Shown here piece by piece: positions 33,836 to 42,736 of a stretch of 60,000 nucleotides of DNA. Position numbers and translations under genes: made by a program. The stretch comes from Symsagittifera roscoffensis (Eukaryota > Xenacoelomorpha > Acoela > Convolutidae): the NCBI RefSeq assembly GCF_963678635.1, contig NC_087066.1, forward strand, positions 1,572,201 to 1,632,200, given 5' to 3'. Under the pieces are notes generated by a model. The model made no database searches. It was not told the origin of the DNA and saw only the letters and a program-made list of their open reading frames with translations. Each line of letters starts with the position of its first letter. The first letter of the stretch is position 1.

Positions 33836-35673
33836 TTTGCATCCCTCCTATTCCCGTGGTCTCGATGATATACTTCCCATTCTTCTTCGGGCAGTGTTCC
33901 CAAGAAAGGTACTCTGGCTGAGGCCTCTACTCTTCTCCTTCTAGGTGATCCCATGAGAACTCTTTGGTCGTTATCTCTTGAATTGCCAGGAGAGCTGCTC
34001 TCCGGCAAATTCCGTTTCATTTCCATAAAGGCTGACGGAGGCTCCAGTGTCGAGATGCCTTCATCCGCTGGCTCAGTCGTCTCAAACGTATCTGCATTGT
34101 TCTCAAGATCACTGAAGATATTGAAATCCAGGCTGGATGCTCCTCCTGTCGATGCCCTGTCGTCTTCCCCACCAGCTTGACTTGCATCTTGTTGCATGGG
34201 TTCTTCGGTTTGACGGCTTCCTCCCTGTCCGTCATCTCCTTCTGACATATCCTTGTTTGAACTCGAGGGTCCTTGTTCATCATTGTCGGCTCTTTCCGGA
34301 AATCTCGGTATGATCAATGTACCGGCCGATGTATCTTCCTCTTCTCCATGGACCACTTTGATTTCCTCGCAGCCGAAGGGTGCTAGGAAGGTTCTCGCTT
34401 GCAGTGTTCCTCCCACTTTCAACTCCGGTTTCACACTAGTCAGGATCAAGGAGGCTTCAGGCAGTTCGGTCCTGCCTCTCATCTTCATCGGAGCTAAGCC
34501 TAATCCCGTCCATTCCTCATCAAAACTTCCAGGCTTGGGAGTCGCGGAGTTGCTTATTCGCCTTCTCGTCGCTTGATCCGTATATGCAAATCGTGTGTAT
34601 TGTAACACGGCGGCATTTCTCCCTACAAAGTATGGATCCATCGTTCCCACGAAATTCCCTACTCTCCTTTCATTGGTTTCGAATGCTCTCAACCTAGGAG
34701 TGTGTACCACGGAGACTGCTCCGAGCAACATCCTTCTTATCAGAGGGAATTCAGGGATTGCCTCCGGCAGCTTCTTGTAATCGCCCCAGTCCTTCGTCTC
34801 TTCTCTCACTTTGTGATATGCTGCAGTGAGACGAGGCACTCTGGTTATTTCACCATTCGTTTTATCATAGGGTCTCAGATTCCAAAGCTTTGGAAACACC
34901 TCAACGTGTCCTCTTTCTACTTCTCCCATGCGATCACGGAAGTGATCGTCAAAATTGATGACTGTCATCTCTGGCTCCGATATTTTCGTAAACAACAGAT
35001 CTTCACTCATGAGCTTCCGCAATGTGTGCTGCTCACACCAGTTCAGTGTACTACCGTCCACTGCTGATATGAGGTTCAGGTGCAGCACCGACCTCCTATA
35101 TGCTTCCACTTTAACGTCAGGGAACGCAAACGTGACTGCTGGTCCATAAATTACCGTCACAAACTCCGTGACTCCTCTGATCAGCGCTAAGGGATCGGTT
35201 CTCATAGCCAAGCTCAGATCGGTTAACAGGGGCATGCTTCCAACATGCCGCCTTACATCTTTCTCTCTTTCAATCGTCTCGTCTTCTCCCGTTCCAAAGC
35301 GATTTTGTTGTAAGAGATACTGGATGAGAGTGTGTCTCAGTTCTCTTATCTTATTCCACGAGTCCGTGGACTTCTTCATATCTAAGTTCCTCACTCTCTC
35401 TCTCTCATCTGCTCCGGATAACGTGTCAGTTTCATCAGTCGTCCCAAGTTTCCGTGGGTAATCGCAATCAATGTCAGAAGTCCATCTAACCGCAGGTTCT
35501 GAATTCCTTCGGTGAGCAGCATCGCCGGTCCTTTCACGAAACTCTCTGCTCCAAATGTCACGAACAAGGCTATTAGTTCCACTATTGACACTTCCACTAC
35601 TGCTTGGAGGAATTCTTTTATCAAGTAATGCGAGACTTTCGGGTAGACTTTTGCCAAGAAGGACGCGGTCCAT
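33766..35673 (-). CDS. Unknown protein, 635 aa (537 aa from the likely start)
   Basis: The open frame spans 635 codons, but its first 98 codons overlap another frame that is open up to a stop at 35391-35393. An ATG at 35379, 11 bases after that stop, is therefore the likelier start and gives 537 residues. The region from about residue 99 to 410 looks globular (HLNLISAVDGSTLNWCEQHT and DPYFVGRNAAVLQYTRFAY). The rest is acidic and low in complexity, rich in Gln/Asp/Ser/Glu (QTEEPMQQDASQAGGEDD). No known domain was recognised. It lies between a broken gene and the basic ORF at 33835, and overlaps the latter by about 50 bases. Confidence 0.7.
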   Translation of the reverse strand: MDRVLLGKSLPESLALLDKRIPPSSSGSVNSGTNSLVRDIWSREFRERTGDAAHRRNSEPAVRWTSDIDCDYPRKLGTTDETDTLSGADERERVRNLDMKKSTDSWNKIRELRHTLIQYLLQQNRFGTGEDETIEREKDVRRHVGSMPLLTDLSLAMRTDPLALIRGVTEFVTVIYGPAVTFAFPDVKVEAYRRSVLHLNLISAVDGSTLNWCEQHTLRKLMSEDLLFTKISEPEMTVINFDDHFRDRMGEVERGHVEVFPKLWNLRPYDKTNGEITRVPRLTAAYHKVREETKDWGDYKKLPEAIPEFPLIRRMLLGAVSVVHTPRLRAFETNERRVGNFVGTMDPYFVGRNAAVLQYTRFAYTDQATRRRISNSATPKPGSFDEEWTGLGLAPMKMRGRTELPEASLILTSVKPELKVGGTLQARTFLAPFGCEEIKVVHGEEEDTSAGTLIIPRFPERADNDEQGPSSSNKDMSEGDDGQGGSRQTEEPMQQDASQAGGEDDRASTGGASSLDFNIFSDLENNADTFETTEPADEGISTLEPPSAFMEMKRNLPESSSPGNSRDNDQRVLMGSPRRRRVEASARVPFLGTLPEEEWEVYHRDHGNRRDANWIEWRSWKKSGQWFRAMGPSPF

Positions 35674-36102
35674 CCGGCTCCCAACCCTTCCAGCATGCTG
35701 TCTGTCCGTTCAAAGCCCTCCTGTCTCTTCACTTCCTAGGTCCAGAAGGTTTCCAGAATAATCTGACACATCCTGTTCACAAATTCAGCGGTCTTTTCTC
35801 CGCCATTTTCCGCCAGGTTTACCTCCTTCAACAAGTAGGCATGTATCTTTGTGATCATCACGGGGCCTTGCTCAAAAGCATCTGCACCCAATGCCGCTAC
35901 TCTAGGATTCAGGTGTAGCCACTGGTTGGCTTCCGGCTTGGTTCTCAAAACCATCGCCTCCAAATGAGCTCTCGTCTCTAGTGAATTTTTCCTTCTCGTG
36001 TTTTCACCTGTCACTTCCATTGCTCGGAACCACAAGTCGTTGGAACTCGCCGCGATCACTCGATGGTCATCGTCTATTCCCGGTTTCAGTTTGAGCTGTC
36101 GA
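35391..36102 (-). pseudogene. Broken accessory gene, C-terminal part, unknown function
   Basis: Two segments in one frame, ending EFVNRMCQIILETFW and then LIKEFLQAVVEVSIVELIALF onward, are separated by a single in-frame TAG at 35736-35738. The translation is helical and looks like real protein on both sides of the stop. A frameshift near 36075-36103 separates this from the upstream frame, close to a direct repeat GTCGACAGC. I read 35391-36687 as one former gene of about 430 codons. It is unclear whether the breaks are mutations or recoding. Confidence 0.45.
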
Positions 36103-36687
36103 CTAAAGTTGGGCTGTCGACACCTCGTCCAACACTAACATGTGTAGCGCATTTTCCTTGAATCCTCTCATCGCGTTTGAGATATCTGACCACACTGCAG
36201 GTAGTTCAGCCTTGAGTGGCCTCAGGTTCTCCATCTCTATCATGCGATTCGGGGCTGATATGATCACATCATATTTTCCTTCCGAAAGCAAGTTCACAAT
36301 CGCATACACAAGTTTAAGTTCATCCGGGAGATGTGCATACCCCGGAGACAACGCGAATACTATTCTCGGTGTCACTTTGGTGAACGACCCCTCCTTCGTC
36401 GCATCCACCACTTCACCCATCGACTCAAGGATATCTTTTATCGCTGGCCACACAGCGTTCTCTGCCGTTGTAGGATCTCTGAGTCTGCTCAGAAAACCTC
36501 TACTGTGTAGATTGTCATTGATGCCAGGGAACACGATCGTAATTGGGTTCATGTCCGTCTGCCTTTGTACCCCTATAGCCAGAGATATCGATTGCAGTAG
36601 GTCCAGGTCGACCGCTGCCAACATTATGACGTCCGGCCAAAACAGAGACTTGGAGGTGTACACGAACTCTGAATTCGCTACTATCAT
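36103..36687 (-). CDS. Accessory ORF of 194 aa, unknown, with a GxND-like motif
   Basis: It starts with an ATG whose first bases overlap the stop of the preceding small ORF (ATGA), a layout used for termination-reinitiation. The translation alternates hydrophobic strands and helices (PDVIMLAAVDLDLL, ITIVFPGINDNLHS, KYDVIISAPNRMI, HMLVLDEV). This resembles an alpha/beta hydrolase-like fold, and GIND recalls the G-x-N-D block of SGNH hydrolases. The order of other SGNH blocks is not met, so no function is assigned. The frame is cut at 36103, probably by a frameshift. Confidence 0.5.
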   Translation of the reverse strand: MIVANSEFVYTSKSLFWPDVIMLAAVDLDLLQSISLAIGVQRQTDMNPITIVFPGINDNLHSRGFLSRLRDPTTAENAVWPAIKDILESMGEVVDATKEGSFTKVTPRIVFALSPGYAHLPDELKLVYAIVNLLSEGKYDVIISAPNRMIEMENLRPLKAELPAVWSDISNAMRGFKENALHMLVLDEVSTAQL

Positions 36688-36887
36688 AATCTTGGCTTCC
36701 TCATTTCTGCTTTGTCATAGGCGGCGAAGATGGTCTCATCTTTCTTTATCGCTTTCAATCCGCCGTATCTTTGGACATCACCATCTTGATTCACTAGTTT
36801 TGGGTATATTCTCTCCTTCACATGACCAGGGGGTGAGCTTACTTGCCTGAACATCTTCACATGTTGTCCGATCGGCGCCCTTGTCAC
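36684..36887 (-). CDS. Small ORF, 67 aa, overlapping the next by ATGA
   Basis: This short basic protein (GQHVKMFRQVSSPPGHVKER, GGLKAIKKDETIFAAYDKAE) ends in a TGA that overlaps the next ATG. It sits between the SGNH ORF and the accessory gene in the same direction. It might be a separate small gene or the remnant of a longer N-terminus. No homology was recognised. Confidence 0.4.
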   Translation of the reverse strand: MTRAPIGQHVKMFRQVSSPPGHVKERIYPKLVNQDGDVQRYGGLKAIKKDETIFAAYDKAEMRKPRL

Positions 36888-36911
36888 TAGAAATCTTCCA
36901 GGTCTCTCTTC

Positions 36912-39281
36912 TCAATTTCCTTCATCATGATTCAATCTCACGTCCTGCAATGGTCTCGCGTTCACTGGTCCCATTCTGTTGTTAGAGGGCAGTCCCTCTA
37001 GGTCAGCAAATCTCAAGGCCGTCGTGGAGCTGAAATTTATGCTAGCGGCTATCAACCAGTCTACGCCGGTTATCGAGTACAATCTGCTGACGGATAGCGT
37101 CGCTCCATTCAGCATCCTCCTTGCATCTTCGATGAAGCTTACCCTCTGGAGATCCAGCTTCATTAGCTCGTCTTTGTATATATGCCAGGGAGACGGTATG
37201 GATCTTGACCACATAAACGAGCCTCTGCTCGGGCGTCTCTTCTCTTGACTGGTACTTGTCGTCTCCGATCTAGTGTCCGATCTAGACGTGCCGGCTGTCT
37301 CCTCGATTGGGTTGACAGATCCTATTCTTCTCCTAGGATGGATGGTCCTCCTCATCGGCGCTTCTCCTAATCGATCCTGTACGTCTGTCCTTTGACCTGG
37401 TTCGCTGGAGCTTTGGTGCCTGTAGTTCGTGACGGCCGGGACCGTACCCAAGCGTGTTTCCAGGCTAGGAGGCACAAAGGTGGTAATCACCGCGTCACTC
37501 GCTGTTCCTTCTTCCTTCAGCACTCCTGTATCAAAGAGCTCCGCTTCTAGTTCGTCCAACCGCTCTTGGAAGACTCGATTCAACCAAGCTTGTCCTTCGA
37601 TACTGTCGAAGTGGATGCCGTCCGTGGTCAGTCTGGCCTGATCCATAGCTCGCAACTCATGTTCGATGTCCATGAGGATCATTTTTCCGGCGTTCCGACT
37701 TGCGAGGTTCCTCAAGATGTTATTCCACCTGACGACTCCCTCGTTCTGTCTTCTTCCTGCTGCTGTCAGGCTTCTCGTGTTCATTGGCACAGTGCAAATG
37801 GTCAGTACCGCGCAATTGAATTTCTGCCAGAGGGTAGTAGACAAACACACCATCATTGACTCCCATAGTGCTTCCTGCTCATCTGAACTTCGGGAGATGT
37901 CATTCGTCGCAACCAAGATAATCACATTGGGGATCCTCCCTGGATTCATCAGTTCCACCATTCGATATAACTGGGCTATCGTCGCGCCTCCAAAGGCCAT
38001 CACCGTGGTGACCCACGAGGTCCTCAAATTCGACATCACTCTGACCAAGCTGTCTCCCAGTATCAGATGAGATGTCCCGAGTGTTGGTTGCTTCAGGTTT
38101 TTTGCCGGGCTCCAAGTCGCTCGATTGAAGCAAGCTCTCGGATCTGTCTCCGGAACCCCCGTGAAATTATATTTCAATTGATTATTCTTTTGTACGTCTA
38201 TTATGCGAGACACTTTCTTCGCTGGCATCTTCTGTATTCTCCTCTCAGGGGCCTTCGAGCTCCCCATGAGTGGCGTCACGTCACTTACCCCCTGTCTGAT
38301 CACGTTTTGGGAGAGTCGTACTCTGCCCGTGTCGTCGATCGTTCCATAGGGTGCAGTCACCCCGGAACCTGGCGCATTCTTGTTGGCGACCAGTCGTCCA
38401 GCTGTCTCTATCAGCTTCCTCACTGTCTGTTCCACGACGGGGTCACCCAAGGTGTCACTAGGATCCGGGATTGTCACTCGATTTGTCTCTGTCGGCAGCC
38501 GTGTCTCCGTTGTTTGACTCATTTCTCGAGGCGTCAAGAGCTCCATCGGGGACTGTCCACGAGGAATATTCCTTGCAGGTATCACTTTCTCCACGGCCGT
38601 TGTGAACGCCATCTGTTCCGATCGCTCTTTGTAGTCCTGCCTCAAGCGCTCAATTTCTTGACCCTGCTTCTTGTTGCAGTCTTCAAACAACCTTCTCCAC
38701 ATGTCTCGATCGTCCTCCATCTTGAGCATGCTTTTGGTCATCTCGTCCAGCTCCCTCTTCGTACTTTCCAGTTCATCCTTCATCTCATCCAGATATTGCA
38801 TGGTTTGGTTTGTCTGAACCTTTTGTCCTACTTTCGCCCTCTTCGGTGGCACAGCTGCTCTCAGTGGTGAACCAGACGAGGCAGCCTCGCTATTCATCTC
38901 CTGATGCATTCTCGTCAGCCCAGGTTTGGGCCTGGAGGGCATAGGCATCTCACCTGGTTGGTAAGTCCTAGAACTTCCCAATCCAGGCTCATTCGCCAAG
39001 TCACTCCCTGAGAGAGCCTCGTTTCTCCACCTCATCACTCTCATGTTCGGGCGGTCTAGTACTCCCCTTTCTCCATATGCTGCCATCAACAGGACTTCCG
39101 TGGGGCGGTCCCCACGGTTGTCATGCCCCAAGATATTGATCAGGGCGGTCAGCAACATGACTACCTCTGGGTCCTCCAGAGCGAAGTCTCGTTCCATCAG
39201 CCGACGATAGATCGCATCTACCATCGGTCCCACATATGCCTCTGCCAGGTCCATCAATTCATCCAATTTGAAGTTATCCAT
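36912..39281 (-). CDS. 789-aa protein with coiled coil and SGNH (GDSL-like) hydrolase domain
   Basis: An intact ATG-started ORF. Residues about 155-230 form a charged coiled coil (MKDELESTKRELDEMTKSML). Residues about 402-575 match the SGNH hydrolase pattern: ILGDSLVRV with Ser411, AFGGAT with Gly432, LVATND with Asn460, and TTDGIHFDSIEG with Asp554 and His557. All four catalytic positions of the fold are present, although the usual Gly before the Asn block is Ala. Members hydrolyse esters of lipids, sugars or acetyl groups; the substrate here is unknown. Esterase domains are known in some LINE ORF1 proteins, but I know of no standard place for one downstream of a gypsy integrase. The C-terminal 190 residues are rich in Arg/Ser/Thr and then globular. 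Confidence 0.85.
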   Translation of the reverse strand: MDNFKLDELMDLAEAYVGPMVDAIYRRLMERDFALEDPEVVMLLTALINILGHDNRGDRPTEVLLMAAYGERGVLDRPNMRVMRWRNEALSGSDLANEPGLGSSRTYQPGEMPMPSRPKPGLTRMHQEMNSEAASSGSPLRAAVPPKRAKVGQKVQTNQTMQYLDEMKDELESTKRELDEMTKSMLKMEDDRDMWRRLFEDCNKKQGQEIERLRQDYKERSEQMAFTTAVEKVIPARNIPRGQSPMELLTPREMSQTTETRLPTETNRVTIPDPSDTLGDPVVEQTVRKLIETAGRLVANKNAPGSGVTAPYGTIDDTGRVRLSQNVIRQGVSDVTPLMGSSKAPERRIQKMPAKKVSRIIDVQKNNQLKYNFTGVPETDPRACFNRATWSPAKNLKQPTLGTSHLILGDSLVRVMSNLRTSWVTTVMAFGGATIAQLYRMVELMNPGRIPNVIILVATNDISRSSDEQEALWESMMVCLSTTLWQKFNCAVLTICTVPMNTRSLTAAGRRQNEGVVRWNNILRNLASRNAGKMILMDIEHELRAMDQARLTTDGIHFDSIEGQAWLNRVFQERLDELEAELFDTGVLKEEGTASDAVITTFVPPSLETRLGTVPAVTNYRHQSSSEPGQRTDVQDRLGEAPMRRTIHPRRRIGSVNPIEETAGTSRSDTRSETTSTSQEKRRPSRGSFMWSRSIPSPWHIYKDELMKLDLQRVSFIEDARRMLNGATLSVSRLYSITGVDWLIAASINFSSTTALRFADLEGLPSNNRMGPVNARPLQDVRLNHDEGN

Positions 39282-39596
39282 TCTATTCTTTCAAGTTCGA
39301 TTCGGTTTTGATTCAAAGATTTGACTCAAGTGAGTAATTAAACGATCAATCAGGATCTAGAAAAGAGTTTATCCTAAAATTTATTAAAATCAATCGGTCT
39401 CTAAACTTTTGGAATTCGACCTAAGATTGGACAGTCCAAACTTTGGATCTATTCCTAAGATCGTCATTCAGTTGTTCATGGTCAATAACCCCTACTTACC
39501 CAAGAGCTTAATAACATAACACATAACATCACATAACACACATATCACACATTACATACAACTTAGTCTTTGGCCTAACACCCTCTCGCACGTCAC
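39282..39596 (-). other. Spacer between SGNH and macro ORFs
   Basis: About 315 AT-rich bases with an ACATAACACATAACATCACA-type simple stretch (39509-39560). No gene is seen. It is the largest gap between ORFs in the downstream coding block and could hold a promoter or splice site for the accessory genes. Confidence 0.5.
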
Positions 39597-40571
39597 TCAG
39601 CCTATACTTAAGTAATATTTCTTATGTAGATATACTTGTATATTAGTATCAGAGAATATCAAGTGTACAAGCGCATACAATTCCCGAGGATGCAGTCTTC
39701 CTCTGTTTGGATCGTACACTGGAAGCGAGAGTTCCTTCACGTCCATTTCCACGAGGAAGTCCCTCAGCCTCGTCAAGGACAAGACTAGGTTCTCTGGGTC
39801 CACGTGCTGCTTCTCCGTCGCCCTCGTTACCAAGAAGCATAGGTATTTTCCCGGTATCTGCAACGCCGCCGGAGGTAAGGCCGCTACGCCCCCTATCCCT
39901 GGTCTGTGCTTCCAAAGGAATTCCACGTTTTTGTATTCTCTCTTAAAATCTGCCGCTAACGCTGTCCTAAAACTCATGTCTGCTGTGATTTCTATCGCAC
40001 ATGTTCTATTTGTGAGTATGAAATCACTGTCTGTTAGTATTATGTTACTTGAATATTCATTTGGTAAGTTACAATATGACTCAACTACCCTACCTATGTC
40101 AGGTTTCTTAGGTTCTTCGCCTGTTTCTGCTTCTGAGTCTCCTGTTTCTCTTGCTATTCTTAATTTTTTTATTATCAAGTTTTCAGTGTGGGTAAGCCCT
40201 ACCCCCACTCCCCGGACAAAAATATCCATCGACGTCCCCGTCGAACGCATACCGGGTATCAAGTCGAGGTTAGAATTTGGAATGAGTAGTCGTCCTTCCC
40301 GGGCAGCCCAGGGAGGATCATCTCGTTCGGTCTTGATGTACTTCATGCTTTCACGATCTACGTCTTGAATCGTGACGCTGGTCTCCTCAGGGTCCGAGGT
40401 CGTTTCAATCAGCCACTCTAAGACACGCAGGTTTGTCAAGTCTTGTTCATATGACTGCTGTTGCTCGTCGTCGAATTCTACCTCGGGTTTCGACCGGTCG
40501 TCAACCCACTCATCGTCGTGATCATCGACTATGTCAATGTCTTGTGACACAGTTATTTCCTCTAGACCCAC
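39597..40571 (-). CDS. Macro-domain protein downstream of integrase
   Basis: The frame is open for 324 codons from a GTG; the first ATG is codon 76 (40346), which would give 249 residues. Residues 1-75 are acidic. Residues about 185-320 align with the ADP-ribose-binding macro fold of the OARD1/Poa1 type: ITADMSFRTALAADFKREY, then GGVAAL, then GKYLCFLVTRATEKQHVDPENL, LTRLRDFLVEMDVKELSLPV and HLIFSDTNIQVYL. The loop after SLPV, which in active OARD1-type enzymes is Gly-rich with a catalytic Asp, reads YDPNRGRLHP here, so hydrolase activity is doubtful. Known roles of the fold are binding or removing ADP-ribose, including by viruses that counter host ADP-ribosylation. The frame is the same as that of the integrase ORF, separated by TGA and TAG 12 codons apart. 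Confidence 0.75.
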   Translation of the reverse strand: MGLEEITVSQDIDIVDDHDDEWVDDRSKPEVEFDDEQQQSYEQDLTNLRVLEWLIETTSDPEETSVTIQDVDRESMKYIKTERDDPPWAAREGRLLIPNSNLDLIPGMRSTGTSMDIFVRGVGVGLTHTENLIIKKLRIARETGDSEAETGEEPKKPDIGRVVESYCNLPNEYSSNIILTDSDFILTNRTCAIEITADMSFRTALAADFKREYKNVEFLWKHRPGIGGVAALPPAALQIPGKYLCFLVTRATEKQHVDPENLVLSLTRLRDFLVEMDVKELSLPVYDPNRGRLHPRELYALVHLIFSDTNIQVYLHKKYYLSIG

Positions 40572-40607
40572 TACTTCTTTAGATCCATCCTATCCACTAC
40601 AAAGTCG

Positions 40608-42692
40608 TCACCGTAAGGATTGTATTTCCTTCTTGGTCTTGTCCCGTCCTTCTGACGAGTCTGTAATCGTGAACGGAAGATCCGGTTCCAAATTCTTGGG
40701 AACCTCTATCTGTTCGGGATCCTGCCAATCTTCTTCTGCGTAGGGTAAGGTTTCATCGTCCGCTTCGATCTCCTCGTTTGGATCCAGGTCCAGCGGTGTG
40801 TCCGTTCCTTCCTCCACGACTTCGTTTCCATCGTTCTTCTCCCTGGTGCCCTTCTCGTTGACCTCACAAGCAGGATCCATCATTAGATAATCCCCTTCTT
40901 CCATGTCCTCAGGTATACACCAGTCTTCTGTCGATGGATTGTGTGGCTTGATGTTCTCGTAGTGGGCGGCTCGGCCAGTACTGAGTCTATAAAAGTGTCC
41001 CTCCTGGTGCACCTCTGTAATCATGAAGGGTCCCCTCCATTTCTTTAGGAGCTTTTTCGTTCCTTTCGGTGGTATAACGTTCTTAAAAACCCATACGTAG
41101 TCCCCCACCGAGTAAGCCTTTGCACCAGCTGCTTTCTTGTCGAATCTTTTCCTCTGCCTTGCCTGTGCTTGCTGAGTATTTCGTCTACACAAATCGTTCA
41201 ACTCCTGTTGGCGTCTGATCACATCCCTCACGTAGACCTGTGGGGACGTTTTCTTTCCCTCATACTCTGGGTAGAAGAAGGTTAAGGGTAAAGACTTTTC
41301 GTGTCCAGTTAGCATCATGTGTGGACTGACTCCGGTGGTGGAGTGTTGCGTGCTGTTGTATGCTCCCATCACCTGTGGAACGTATCTGTCCCAATCGGTC
41401 ATGTACCTGGAACAATATACTCTCAGCATCGACACTAACGTCCTATTCTGACTTTCCACTAAGCCATTCGTCTGAGGGTGGTATGTCGTGGAGTGAGCTT
41501 GAGCGACCTGTGAGCGTCTCATGAGCTCTTTCGTAAGCTCTCCTACGAAAGCTGTTCCATTATCCGATTGAAACGTCATCGGACAGCCATGTCTCGCTAT
41601 CCACGTATTGATCAGGTGGTCGCATGTCTCTTCCGCCGAGGCAGTTATGCAGGGCACGGCCTCTGCATACTTCGTAAAACAATCTATCATGACCAACACC
41701 TGATTATAACCACTGTCTGTCATGCATATCTTCTGGTGATCTATCTGCACCACCTCATTGAATTCAGACGACTCGATCGATTGTAAAGGAAATCGCAACT
41801 TCCTTGGATCCTTGACCTGTTGGCATGACAGACATGCTGTTACCCATTTCTCGCATGCCTTTTTCATTCCAGGCCACTCAAAGCGCTTCAGGATCCTCTG
41901 ATATACTTTATCGATCCCCTGATGGCCCATCTGATCATGCGACCTGAATAATAGTTCTGTCTGATAGAGTTGCGGTAACACTATCCTGTTATATTTGTAT
42001 AGGACTCTGTCTTCTTCTCTTCTCTTACAAGCCACAATCCCGTCCTTGTTCAAATATAACCTCCCTTCCTTCTGCACGAAGTACTGTCTCAGGATACGAT
42101 AACTATCTTCCTCGAGGTCCCTTTTGTCCGGAGAACCATTCTCGATCCACCTTTTCAGGTTGCTTGTCATGCGATCGTTTCTCTGCGCCCTGAGAAAATC
42201 CGACAGTCTGTATCTCGCCTTCAAGTACGTCTTCATAACCCTCATCTGACTATTCAGCTCATTGGGCTGGTGTGTGTCTTCTTCCATTTTAACGCACCAA
42301 ATCTTCGCCAACGGCTGTGTTTCTTGTTTAAACGGCTGAAGATCAGTCCTGACTGCCTCTTTCTGTGGCAATAAGCTCATCGACCGCTTCGATACTGCCA
42401 TTGTTTCTAAGTCATCCGCTGCGTTGTCAGCTCTTTCGCTTGGTATAAGGTAGCGATCGCTGTCAGGATCCTGGTACACCTCTCTGTCCAGATCCCTTGC
42501 CCGAGTTTCCACTAGCAGTGTGTGGATCGCTAGTTCGGACAGTTCTGATCCCGAGCTCGAGTTCCTGTCTGAATAGGTGTCCATTCCTGAGTTTCGGGAA
42601 TTGTCATCCCTTGAAGAGGTTGTGCTGGAGACTGCACGCTCCTCCAGATCATGTCTGTGCCTTCTTCGCATCCATCTGAACTCCCCGGACAA
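40608..42692 (-). CDS. Integrase of the giant element (694 codons)
   Basis: Residues 252-290 form an HHCC zinc finger (H252, H257, C287, C290). The catalytic core has D318 in VQIDHQ, D377 in QSDNGT and E413 in GLVESQNR, with exactly 35 residues between the last two, the D-D35-E signature. WRGPFMI near residue 553 is the GPY/F module of Ty3/gypsy integrases. An acidic tail of about 90 residues follows. The frame opens at a TTG at 42692 and continues upstream, overlapping the end of the RT/RNase H ORF in another frame. The protein therefore needs a frameshift, or the indel is a defect. Confidence 0.92.
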   Translation of the reverse strand: MSGEFRWMRRRHRHDLEERAVSSTTSSRDDNSRNSGMDTYSDRNSSSGSELSELAIHTLLVETRARDLDREVYQDPDSDRYLIPSERADNAADDLETMAVSKRSMSLLPQKEAVRTDLQPFKQETQPLAKIWCVKMEEDTHQPNELNSQMRVMKTYLKARYRLSDFLRAQRNDRMTSNLKRWIENGSPDKRDLEEDSYRILRQYFVQKEGRLYLNKDGIVACKRREEDRVLYKYNRIVLPQLYQTELLFRSHDQMGHQGIDKVYQRILKRFEWPGMKKACEKWVTACLSCQQVKDPRKLRFPLQSIESSEFNEVVQIDHQKICMTDSGYNQVLVMIDCFTKYAEAVPCITASAEETCDHLINTWIARHGCPMTFQSDNGTAFVGELTKELMRRSQVAQAHSTTYHPQTNGLVESQNRTLVSMLRVYCSRYMTDWDRYVPQVMGAYNSTQHSTTGVSPHMMLTGHEKSLPLTFFYPEYEGKKTSPQVYVRDVIRRQQELNDLCRRNTQQAQARQRKRFDKKAAGAKAYSVGDYVWVFKNVIPPKGTKKLLKKWRGPFMITEVHQEGHFYRLSTGRAAHYENIKPHNPSTEDWCIPEDMEEGDYLMMDPACEVNEKGTREKNDGNEVVEEGTDTPLDLDPNEEIEADDETLPYAEEDWQDPEQIEVPKNLEPDLPFTITDSSEGRDKTKKEIQSLR

Positions 42693-42736
42693 AACCTTGT
42701 TCTCTAGGTACTGTTTCTCATCAGGAATTTTCTTGT

